This document shows positions 1 to 7,195 of a DNA stretch of 38,592 nucleotides, piece after piece. The notes under the pieces are model-generated. The model was not told where the DNA came from. It saw only the letters and a list, made by a program, of their open reading frames with translations, and made no database searches. The stretch is from NCBI GenBank assembly GCA_016209635.1, contig JACQWC010000199.1:1-38592 (forward strand), in the 5' to 3' direction. Position numbers and translations under genes: made by a program. Origin of the DNA: Candidatus Rokuibacteriota bacterium. GTDB lineage: Bacteria > Methylomirabilota > Methylomirabilia > Rokubacteriales > CSP1-6. The stretch's first letter is position 1. Each line of letters begins with the position of its first letter.

Positions 1-1
1 C

Positions 2-358
<357 letters not shown>

Positions 359-665
359 CCGGGCGTGCGCCGCGGGGCTCCCAGGGACCGCCCGGACCCA
401 CCATTCGAGCGGTGACCCGGGAGACCCCTGGGTCCTTATCAGTCTCCTCGTCCTCGCGCTCGCGTTCGCACTGATCTGGCGAACGCCGGCCTTCAACGCG
501 CACCTGGCCCGCAACGAGAGCGAGCATACGGTGAGGTTCTGGGCCTCTTGCTGAAGCGCGGCGATTGACGCGGACGCGCACAGTTCTCGGGCGCCCCGGC
601 CGATCGGTGGGAACCCTGCGAGGGGCGTGGCCGTTTCAATCCCCGACGAAAGGAGGTGACTGACG
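359..665. other. Intergenic region after thiC with a hydrophobic open stretch lacking a start
   Basis: About 300 bases separate thiC from the next gene and hold no convincing gene. On the plus strand a frame ending at TGA 552-554 encodes a hydrophobic stretch (LISLLVLALAFALIW, from about 435) followed by a short polar tail. It looks like a single membrane segment, but there is no ATG, GTG or TTG in that frame between the thiC stop and the hydrophobic stretch. It may be a gene relic or chance. No clear sigma70 promoter was recognised for the following gene. Confidence 0.35.
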
Positions 666-944
666 ATGCGCCTGTTACTAGGAGCCGCCACAATGGCACT
701 CGCGGTCGGCCTGACAACCGGCCCAGCGCTGGCCGGCCAGTGTCCGCTGCTGATCAAGCAGCTTAACGAAGCTGTGGGCAACCGAGTCGACGCCGCAGCC
801 GGCAAGGCAAAGGATCTGATCGCCGAGGCCCAGCAGCTTCACGACGACGGCGTCAAGATGAAGGACGCAAAGAAGCACGCCGATTCCGTGGCCAAGTGCG
901 ACGAGGCCGCCAAGATGCTCGGCGTCGCGCTGAAGAAGAAGTAG
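666..944 (+). CDS. Small exported helical protein of unknown function
   Basis: A 92-residue protein with an N-terminal signal peptide (MRLLLGAATMALAVGLTTGPALA, cleavage expected after ALA at about residue 23). The mature part of about 69 residues is Lys/Ala/Asp-rich and predicted helical, with one Cys near the new N-terminus (GQCPLL) and a second near residue 78. The start is well supported by a strong Shine-Dalgarno sequence, AGGAGG at 651-656, nine bases before the ATG. I recognise no named family. Its position and strand suggest a monocistronic gene, followed by a GC-rich hairpin. A periplasmic location is inferred from the signal peptide alone. Confidence 0.75.
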   Translation: MRLLLGAATMALAVGLTTGPALAGQCPLLIKQLNEAVGNRVDAAAGKAKDLIAEAQQLHDDGVKMKDAKKHADSVAKCDEAAKMLGVALKKK

Positions 945-956
945 CCGTAGGTCCTT

Positions 957-1000
957 GCCCCGGGGCCGGACCGGCTGTCGGCGCGCGCCGGTCCCGGGGC
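957..1000 (+). terminator. GC-rich stem-loop downstream of the small exported protein
   Basis: GCCCCGGG near 957 and ACCGGC near 970 together pair with GCCGGTCCCGGGGC at 987-1000, leaving a short bulge in the left arm. It starts 12 bases after the TAG stop. There is no clear T-tract, so a factor-independent terminator is only a possibility. Confidence 0.4.
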
Positions 1001-1037
1001 GTCCGTTGCCTCCCTCCGCCCTACCGATCTGCCCGGC

Positions 1038-1375
1038 TCACTCGTCGGCTCTGGTGCCAGAGCGGCCGGGCCGCGCCGTTGGGGCGGCGATCCCGAGGAA
1101 GATCGCTGCCGTCACGCGCTCCGCGAGCCCCTCCGGCTGCTCGGCGCCGCGCCCCTCGAGCTGGCGGTCCACCAGGAGCGCCGCCAGGCCGTGCGTCGCC
1201 GACCACGTCGCCACCGCCAGCTCGGTCGGGTCGCCGGCCATGACGAAGCCCGCGCGCTGACACTCGACGAGCGTCGACCGGAGCAGGTCGGAGGCGGTGG
1301 TGATCTCGGGGACGCTGGCCGCCGACGCCCTCTGCCCGGCGGCCGCGCGTCGCGCGCCCGGGTCGATCGCGGCGT
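1038..1375 (-). pseudogene. C-terminal remnant of a TetR-family regulator
   Basis: The minus-strand frame ending at TGA 1038-1040 reads like the ligand-binding C-terminal half of a TetR/AcrR regulator: LRSTLVECQRAGFV, then GDPTELAVATWSATHGLAAL and LLVDRQL. This is the usual pattern of a helix, a GDP turn and a W..xHGLA helix. No helix-turn-helix domain is present. Upstream of the recognisable part the frame degrades to Ala/Arg-rich sequence and then meets the 3' end of the enoyl-CoA hydratase gene at 1411. The only in-frame ATG would give 67 residues. I read it as the leftover 3' end of a regulator gene whose DNA-binding half was deleted. The left boundary is secure; the right one is approximate. 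Confidence 0.6.
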
Positions 1376-1410
1376 GACGGGCGCCCGTCCAGCCTGACCG
1401 CCGGGCGAGG

Positions 1411-2172
1411 CTAGAAGCGTCCGTGCCGGCCCGCGCCCGCGGCGAAGCGCGCGGCGCCCTCGGAGCTCTCGCCCGAGGCGACGGTGGCCGCGCCCAGCGT
1501 GAACTCGTTGGCGATCGCGTCCGCGAACGGCATTCCCATCCCCTCGTGCGCGGCGCGGCGGTCGCTGAGGACGCACCCGAACGGGAAGGCCGCGATGACC
1601 CGGGCGAGCGCCTGGGCCTCCTCCCGCGCGCGGCCGCGCGGAACGACGCGGTTGGCGAGGCCGAAGGCGAGCGCCTCGTCCGCGCCCACCGGGCGTCCGG
1701 TCAGGATCATGTCGAGCGCGCGGGAGAGGCCGATCAGCCGCGGCAGGCGCACGGTGCCGCCGTCCAGCAGCGGCACGCCCCAGCGGCGGCAGAAGACGCC
1801 GAACACGGCGGTCTCGTCCGCGACGCGGAGGTCGCAGAGGAGCGCCAGCTCGAGCCCGCCCGCCACCGCGTGGCCCTCCACCGCGGCGATCATCGGCTTC
1901 GCGGGCACGACCCGGGTGGGGCCCAGCGGGCCCTCCCCCGTCGGCGCGAGACGGTTGCTCCGCTCCGTGCCGAAGGCCTTCAGATCGGCGCCGGCGCAAA
2001 AGGTCCCGCCGCGCCCCCAGAGCACCCCGACTCTGAGCGCGTCGTCCTCCTCGAGCTCGCGGAACGCGTCGGCCAGGGCCCGCGCGGCGGGCCCGTCGAC
2101 GGCGTTCCGCGCCTCCGGCCGATCGATGATGATCGTCGCGACAGCGTCATTCCGCTCGAGCCTGATGGCCAT
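1411..2172 (-). CDS. Enoyl-CoA hydratase/isomerase (crotonase) family protein
   Basis: This 253-residue protein is of usual crotonase length. It starts at the ATG giving MAIRLERNDAVATI. Family features are RPEARNAVD near the N-terminus, FCAGADLKAF (first oxyanion-hole strand), AVEGHAVAGGLELALLCD (second oxyanion glycine region) and DGGTVRLPRLIGLSRALD. The subgroup has VPLLDGGT where classical hydratases have IPGAGGT, and the two hydratase glutamates are not evident at their usual positions. The exact reaction (hydratase, isomerase or other CoA chemistry) therefore cannot be fixed. It lies 50 bases downstream of ntrC in the same direction, with no obvious functional link. Fatty or aromatic acyl-CoA metabolism is inferred from the family only. 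Confidence 0.85.
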   Translation of the reverse strand: MAIRLERNDAVATIIIDRPEARNAVDGPAARALADAFRELEEDDALRVGVLWGRGGTFCAGADLKAFGTERSNRLAPTGEGPLGPTRVVPAKPMIAAVEGHAVAGGLELALLCDLRVADETAVFGVFCRRWGVPLLDGGTVRLPRLIGLSRALDMILTGRPVGADEALAFGLANRVVPRGRAREEAQALARVIAAFPFGCVLSDRRAAHEGMGMPFADAIANEFTLGAATVASGESSEGAARFAAGAGRHGRF

Positions 2173-2222
2173 GCCGCCCCCTCCTTGTCCCCTCCGCGCG
2201 CCTTGGAGCGCCTCGGACCGCC

Positions 2223-3653
2223 TCAGCCGTCGAGTCGGTCGGGATCGATCCCGTGCTCGGTGAGCTTCTTCCGGAGGGTGTTGCGGTTGATCCCGAGGAT
2301 CTGGGCGGCGCGGAGCTGGTTGCCGCCCGTCTCGCGCAGGACCGCGCGGAGCAGCGGCTTCTCGACCAGGCCGATCATCAGGTCGTAGAGGTTCGCGCTC
2401 GAGCGCTCCCGCAGCCCGCGGACGCACTCCATGAGTCGGCGCTCGATGGTCTCCTCGAGCGTCGTGTCGGCCGTCACGGACGCCGCGGCCGAGACCGGTC
2501 CGATCGGCAGGTGCTCGGGCAGGATCACGCCGCTCGTGGCCATGACCATGGCGCGCTGGATCACGTTCTCCAGCTCGCGCACGTTGCCGGGCCAGTCGTA
2601 CCCGACCAGCCGGTCGAGGGCCTCCGGCGCCACGCCGCGCTCGCCCAGGTCGCCCGCGTGCTTGGCCAGGAAGTGCTCGACCAGGAGCGGGATGTCGCGC
2701 CTCCGGTCGCGGAGCGGCGGCAGGTGGAGCGTGATCACGTTCAGGCGGTAGTAGAGATCCTCGCGGAAGCGCCCCTCGCGCATCGCCGCCTCGAGGTCCC
2801 GGTTGGTCGCGGCCAGGACGCGGACGTCGATCCGGATCGACTGCTCGCCCCCGACGCGCTCGATCGCGCGCTCCTGGAGGGCCCGGAGGAGCTTCGTCTG
2901 GAGCTCGACCGGCATGTCGCCGATCTCGTCGAGGAAGAGCGTGCCGCCGTGCGCCAGCTCGAGCTTGCCGAGCTTGCGCTCCTTCGCGTCGGTGAAGGCG
3001 CCCCGCTCGGGGCCGAACAGCTCCGACTCGAGCAGCGTCGCCGGGATCGCCGCCGACGAGACGGCGACGAACGGCCGCCCCGCGCGCCGGCTGTAGTGAT
3101 GGATCGCGCGCGCGACCAGCTCCTTGCCCGTGCCCGACTCGCCGCGCAGGAGGACGGTGACATCGCTCCCGGCGATCCGCCCGATCGTCTTGTAGACCTC
3201 CTGCATGCGCGGGTGGCGACCGATCAGCGAGCCGAACTCCCAGACCGCGTGGAGCCCCCGCCGGAGCCGCTCCACCTCCTGCGTGAGGCGGGTGGCGGTG
3301 AGCGCGCGCTCGGCGAGGAGGACCGCCTCGTCGAGGTCGAAGGGCTTCGCCAGGTAATCGTAGGCGCCGCGCTGCATCGCCTGGATCGCGGTGTCCATCG
3401 TCCCGTGCGCCGTCATCACCACGACCTGCGCGTCGGCGCGGATCTCGCGGAGCCGGGCGAGCGCGGCGATACCGTCGATGCCCGGCATCCGCACGTCGAG
3501 GAAGACGAGGTCGAACGGCTCGGCCTCGAAGGCGCGGACCGCGCTCTCGCCGTCCCCGACCGCCGTGACCTCGTAGCCCGCGTGCCGCAGCCCCTTCTCG
3601 AGCACCCAGCGGAGGCTGTCCTCGTCGTCGGCGATCAGGATCCGCGCGGTCAT
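2223..3653 (-). CDS. NtrC-family sigma54-dependent response regulator
   Basis: A 476-residue response regulator with three parts. The receiver domain spans about residues 4-115 (acidic pair DDE near residue 9, phospho-acceptor Asp53 in FLDVRMPG, Lys in LAKPFD). The AAA+ domain spans about 140-375 (Walker A GESGTGKE at 171-178, Walker B LFLDEIGD at 239-246, arginine fingers in REDLYYRLN). A C-terminal Fis-type helix-turn-helix follows (NQLRAAQILGINRNTLRKKL). The sigma54-contact loop reads GAFTDA (218-223) rather than the usual GAFTGA. It follows ntrB after a gap of about 105 bases, so the pair forms a two-component system. Target genes cannot be told from the window; nitrogen control is only the best-known role of this architecture. 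Confidence 0.92.
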   Translation of the reverse strand: MTARILIADDEDSLRWVLEKGLRHAGYEVTAVGDGESAVRAFEAEPFDLVFLDVRMPGIDGIAALARLREIRADAQVVVMTAHGTMDTAIQAMQRGAYDYLAKPFDLDEAVLLAERALTATRLTQEVERLRRGLHAVWEFGSLIGRHPRMQEVYKTIGRIAGSDVTVLLRGESGTGKELVARAIHHYSRRAGRPFVAVSSAAIPATLLESELFGPERGAFTDAKERKLGKLELAHGGTLFLDEIGDMPVELQTKLLRALQERAIERVGGEQSIRIDVRVLAATNRDLEAAMREGRFREDLYYRLNVITLHLPPLRDRRRDIPLLVEHFLAKHAGDLGERGVAPEALDRLVGYDWPGNVRELENVIQRAMVMATSGVILPEHLPIGPVSAAASVTADTTLEETIERRLMECVRGLRERSSANLYDLMIGLVEKPLLRAVLRETGGNQLRAAQILGINRNTLRKKLTEHGIDPDRLDG

Positions 3654-3684
3654 TGTAACGGGTGCCGCGAGGCCGGCTCAGGCC

Positions 3685-3750
3685 GTGGGTGGCGTGCCGG
3701 AGGTACGGCGTGGCTCCGTCCGGCTCTCATGGGTGGCGTGCTGCGGGTAC
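3685..3750. repeat. Imperfect 22-base direct repeat between ntrB and ntrC
   Basis: Two 22-base units, at 3685-3706 and 3729-3750, share 18 of 22 positions. Both contain TGGGTGGCGTGC and end in GGTAC. They fill most of the otherwise short non-coding gap between the ntrB stop and the ntrC start. They could be a protein-binding site controlling ntrC or the relic of a local duplication. Confidence 0.5.
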
Positions 3751-3758
3751 CCGGGGCT

Positions 3759-4832
3759 TCATTTGGCGATGGGGAGGAAGCAGGTGACGACGGTGCCCCG
3801 CCCCTCGGCGCTCTCGACGTGGATCGCCCCCCGGTGCTCCTCGAGGATGCGGTGGCAGATCGCGAGGCCGAGCCCGAGGCCCCGGTCCTTCGTCGTGAAG
3901 AACGGATCGAAGATCCGCGCCCGCACAGCCTCCGGGATCCCGGTCCCCTCGTCGGCCACCAGCACCTCCACCATCGTGCGCTGGCCCGCGCCGAGGTCCA
4001 TCTTGCCGAAGAGGGGATCGAGGCTCACCCGCGTCGTGAGCGTCAGCCGCCCGCCGCCCTTCATCGCGTCCATCGCGTTGCGCACCAGGTTGTGGAACAC
4101 CTGGAGGAGCCGGTCCTCGTCGCCGAGAATCGGGGGCAGGCTCGGATCGTAGCGGCGGACGAGGACGACGTTCCCGGCCCGCGCGTTCTCCTCGGTCAGG
4201 AGCACGACGCGCTCCAGGAGCTGGTGGAGGTTCAGCGGGACCGCCTTGAGCTGCACCGGCCGGGCGAGGTCGAGCAGCATCTCCATGATCCGGTTGACCC
4301 GGTCCACCTCGGTGAGGAGCACGTCCGTGTACTCACGGAGCCGCGGGTCAGGCCCGAGCTCACGCGACAGGAGCTGGACCGCGCCGCGGATCGCGCCGAG
4401 CGGGTTCCGGATCTCGTGCGCCAGGCCGACCGCCATCCGGCCCGCCGCCGCGAGCGTCTCGCCCCGGCGCACCTCGCCCTCGAGCTGCCGGATCCGCGAG
4501 AGGTCACGGAGGACGGCCACGGCCGCCTCGACCGAGCCGTCGCGCGCGAAGAGCGGCGCCGTGACGACGCTGACCGGGAGCTGGCGGTTGTCCGTCGTGT
4601 CGACGATCGACTCGGGCTCGGAGCGGCTCTCGCCCGTGGCGAGGGTCTCCATGAGCCGCCGTACGACAGGCGCCTCGACCGGGAAGACGTCCTTCAGCAC
4701 GCGCCCGCCGGCGCGCCGCGCCGACCGCCCGGTCAGCACCTCCGCCGCGGAGTTCCAGAAGATGATCCGGAGCGCCGTGTCGACGGCGATGACCGCGTCG
4801 GGGAGCCCGGCGAGGACCGCCTCGTAGTTCAT
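3759..4832 (-). CDS. NtrB-type soluble PAS sensor histidine kinase
   Basis: A 357-residue kinase without membrane segments. An N-terminal PAS domain (about residues 5-110, LPDAVIAVDTALRIIFWN) is followed by a HisKA domain with the phospho-acceptor His139 in GLAHEIRNPLGAIRG. The HATPase_c domain comes last (N box NLVRNAMDAM, G1 DEGTGIP, F box FDPFFTTK, G2 GLGLGLAI). The arrangement matches NtrB/GlnL, cytosolic partners of NtrC. The start is the ATG at 4832, which overlaps the tsaD stop as ATGA and implies translational coupling. Longer upstream frames are merely read-through of the tsaD region. Its partner regulator lies just downstream. The signal (for example PII protein) is inferred from the family, not visible here. 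Confidence 0.9.
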   Translation of the reverse strand: MNYEAVLAGLPDAVIAVDTALRIIFWNSAAEVLTGRSARRAGGRVLKDVFPVEAPVVRRLMETLATGESRSEPESIVDTTDNRQLPVSVVTAPLFARDGSVEAAVAVLRDLSRIRQLEGEVRRGETLAAAGRMAVGLAHEIRNPLGAIRGAVQLLSRELGPDPRLREYTDVLLTEVDRVNRIMEMLLDLARPVQLKAVPLNLHQLLERVVLLTEENARAGNVVLVRRYDPSLPPILGDEDRLLQVFHNLVRNAMDAMKGGGRLTLTTRVSLDPLFGKMDLGAGQRTMVEVLVADEGTGIPEAVRARIFDPFFTTKDRGLGLGLAICHRILEEHRGAIHVESAEGRGTVVTCFLPIAK

Positions 4833-5833
4833 CCCGCGAGAGGGAGGTCGGCGAGCGCGTTCATGGAGAGGGGGGCGCGCTCCCCCGCGGCCAGCCGCAC
4901 CGTGCCCGCCGCGGTGATCATGGCCGCGTTGTCGGTGCAGAGCCACGGCGGCGGGATGTGGAGCGTGAGGCCGTGGTCCGCCGCCTCGGCCGCCAGCGCC
5001 GCGCGGAGGGGGCCGTTCGCCGCCACGCCGCCCGTCAGCACCACCCGCTTGACGCCGAGGCGGAGGGCCGCCTTGACCGTTCGCCGGACGAGCATCTTGA
5101 CCACGGCGGCCTGGAAGGACGCGGCGACGTCGGCGACCTCCCGCTCGGCAAGCGGCGCGTGGCGCTTGACGTGGTACGACACCGACGTCTTGATGCCACT
5201 GAACGAGAAGTCCGACGCCTGGTCGGTCATCTGCGCCAGCGGGAACGCGATGGCCACCGGGTCGCCGCTCCGCGCGACACGCTCGATGACGGGCCCGCCC
5301 GGGAACCCGAGCCCGAGCAGCTTGGCGACCTTGTCGAAGGCCTCGCCGGCCGCGTCATCCCGCGTCTCCCCGACGAGGGCATACTTCCTCGGCGCCCGCG
5401 CGTGGTAGAGCGCCGTGTGGCCTCCGGAGACGACGAGCGCCAGGAACGGGTGGACGGGCGGGTCGTCGGTGAGGAACGCGGCGTAGATGTGGCCCTCCAG
5501 GTGGTTCACGCCGACCAGGGGCACTCCCGCCACGTACGCGAGCGACTTCGCGAAGGAGCAACCGACCAGGAGCGAGCCGACCAGGCCCGGCCCCTGCGTC
5601 ACGGCGATGCCGTCGAGGTCCCCGAGGCGGACCGCCGCATCGGCGAGCGCCTTCTCGACCACCCCGACGATCGCCTCGAGATGGCGGCGCGAGGCGAGCT
5701 CGGGGACCACGCCTCCATAGGGGGCGTGGATCGCGTCCTGCGACGCGACGACGTTCGAGAGGATCCGACGACCGTCCGCCAGGACCGCCGCCGCCGTCTC
5801 GTCACAGGAGCTCTCGATCCCGAGGACCAGCAT
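4829..5833 (-). CDS. tsaD: tRNA N6-threonylcarbamoyladenosine (t6A) synthase subunit TsaD
   Basis: A 334-residue Kae1/TsaD family protein, close to the usual length. It transfers the threonylcarbamoyl group from the adenylate made by TsaC to A37 of ANN-decoding tRNAs, with TsaB and TsaE. Signature sequences are the N-terminal GIESSCDETAAAVL, the metal-binding histidines in GVNHLEGHIYAAFL, VSGGHTALY and the C-terminal CTDNAAMI with its metal-binding Asp. The start chosen gives MLVLGIESSCDET, the normal N-terminus; an upstream in-frame ATG (MFPRTG...) would add 13 residues. It is followed by ntrB with an ATGA overlap and preceded by a hairpin-containing gap after ctpA. Confidence 0.96.
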   Translation of the reverse strand: MLVLGIESSCDETAAAVLADGRRILSNVVASQDAIHAPYGGVVPELASRRHLEAIVGVVEKALADAAVRLGDLDGIAVTQGPGLVGSLLVGCSFAKSLAYVAGVPLVGVNHLEGHIYAAFLTDDPPVHPFLALVVSGGHTALYHARAPRKYALVGETRDDAAGEAFDKVAKLLGLGFPGGPVIERVARSGDPVAIAFPLAQMTDQASDFSFSGIKTSVSYHVKRHAPLAEREVADVAASFQAAVVKMLVRRTVKAALRLGVKRVVLTGGVAANGPLRAALAAEAADHGLTLHIPPPWLCTDNAAMITAAGTVRLAAGERAPLSMNALADLPLAG

Positions 5834-5874
5834 GACCCCGGATTCCTCCCCGCGTCCCGTCCGCGGAAACACGA

Positions 5875-5925
5875 AGGGCGATGGGGTCGAGCGCGTGACG
5901 TCCCCGCTCGGCCCAGCATCGCCCC
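5875..5925 (-). terminator. Long stem-loop between ctpA and tsaD
   Basis: The left arm at 5875-5893 and the right arm at 5905-5925 pair over about 18 positions (GGGCGATG with CATCGCCC, then GTCGAGCG with CGCTCGGC), with a small bulge and one G-T pair, around an 11-base loop. It lies between the ctpA stop and the tsaD start. There is no long T-run after it, so it may be a weak or factor-dependent terminator, an attenuator or an mRNA stabiliser. Confidence 0.45.
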
Positions 5926-5940
5926 TCGCGCGCGACGACT

Positions 5941-7176
5941 TTATCGGACCTGGGCCTGCGGGCTCGTCGCCGGGCGCTGCTGCTCGATGATGCGCATCGC
6001 CTTGATGACGTCGAGCGCCCGCTGGACCTGGACGTCCCGCTTCAGCTCCTCCGCGGGGTCCGCGTTAGGCTGGCGCTCCTTCACGGCGACGTCCTTCGGG
6101 ACCTCGACCACGATGTCCGGCGTGATCCCCTTGCCGTGGATCGACCGCCCCTTGGGCGTGAAGTACTTGGCGGTCGTGAGCCTGAGCCCCGAGCCGTCGG
6201 ACAGCGGGATGATGGTCTGGACCGATCCCTTCCCGAACGTCTGGGTCCCCACGACGATCGCCCGGCCCCAGTCTTGCAGCGCCCCCGCCACGATCTCCGA
6301 GGCCGACGCGCTGCCCTGGTTCACGAGCACCACCATCGGCAGCGCCGCGTAGGACTTTTTCGCGTGCGCCGAGAAGCGCATGTTCTGGTTCCGCACCCGC
6401 CCTTCGGTGTAGACGACCAGCTTGCCGTCGTCGATGAACTCCTCGGTCACCTCGACCGCGGCTGTGAGCAGCCCGCCGGGGTTGTTGCGGAGGTCGAGGA
6501 TGAGCGCCTTCATGCCCGACTTGGAGAACTTCTCGAGCGCGGCCGCGAGATCCTGGGGCGTCTGCTCCTGGAACTGGCGGAGCTTGACGTATGCGATGCC
6601 CGTGCCGAAGTCGTGGCTCCGGACCGAGTGCACGCGGATCTGCTCGCGGACGATCTCGAAATCCTTCGGCTCCGTCCACCCCTCGCGCACGACGCTGATC
6701 ATGACCTTCGACCCGGGCTTGCCGCGCATGCGCTTGACGGCGTCGGGGAGCTGCATGTCCTTCGTGACGAGCCCGTCGATCTTCACGATGCGGTCGCCGG
6801 GCTGGAGCCCCGCCCGGTAGGCCGGCGTGCCCTCGATCGGCGCGACCACGGTCAGGACGTCGTCCTTGAGCGTGATCTCGATGCCGAGGCCGCCGAAGCT
6901 CCCCGACGTCTCCACCTGCATCTCGCGGTAGCTGTCAGGATCGAGGAAGGCGCTGTGGGGATCGAGCCCCCGCAGGGTCCCCTTGATGGCGCTGTAGATC
7001 AGCTCCTTCGGCGGCACCTCGTCGACGTACTGGTTCTGGACGATCGAGAGGACCTCGGTGAACAGCCGCAATTGCTCGTACGTGGCGCTGCTGTCGGCGC
7101 CCTTGCTGGACACGGAGCCGCCCAGGGACAGCGTGAGCACGACGAGCAATGAACCGATCACGAACGCCTTCTTCAT
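5941..7176 (-). CDS. S41-family C-terminal processing peptidase (CtpA/Prc type)
   Basis: A 411-residue exported serine protease. An N-terminal hydrophobic segment (KAFVIGSLLVVLTLSLGG, residues 4-20) is a signal peptide or anchor. A PDZ domain follows at about 90-165 (GGLGIEI, AGLQPGDRIVKIDG), then the S41 core at about 190-375. The catalytic dyad is visible: Ser291 in QGSASASEI and Lys316 in TFGKGSVQ, 25 residues apart as in Prc. Members cleave C-terminal tails of periplasmic proteins and often regulate peptidoglycan hydrolases. That fits its place 19 bases downstream of the EnvC-like gene, a common bacterial arrangement. The C-terminal tail is Gln-rich and probably flexible. Confidence 0.93.
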   Translation of the reverse strand: MKKAFVIGSLLVVLTLSLGGSVSSKGADSSATYEQLRLFTEVLSIVQNQYVDEVPPKELIYSAIKGTLRGLDPHSAFLDPDSYREMQVETSGSFGGLGIEITLKDDVLTVVAPIEGTPAYRAGLQPGDRIVKIDGLVTKDMQLPDAVKRMRGKPGSKVMISVVREGWTEPKDFEIVREQIRVHSVRSHDFGTGIAYVKLRQFQEQTPQDLAAALEKFSKSGMKALILDLRNNPGGLLTAAVEVTEEFIDDGKLVVYTEGRVRNQNMRFSAHAKKSYAALPMVVLVNQGSASASEIVAGALQDWGRAIVVGTQTFGKGSVQTIIPLSDGSGLRLTTAKYFTPKGRSIHGKGITPDIVVEVPKDVAVKERQPNADPAEELKRDVQVQRALDVIKAMRIIEQQRPATSPQAQVR

Positions 7177-7195
7177 GGGTCCCCCCTGGCTGTCC

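Noticed and set aside
631-645. GTTTCAATCCC-like string resembling CRISPR repeat ends
   Set aside because: Occurs once, with no repeat-spacer pattern around it.
2253-5408. A very long open frame on the plus strand opposite ntrC-ntrB-tsaD
   Set aside because: It is antisense to three well-identified genes and has the Arg/Asp/Gly-rich composition expected from the opposite strand of GC-rich codons, with no recognisable domain.
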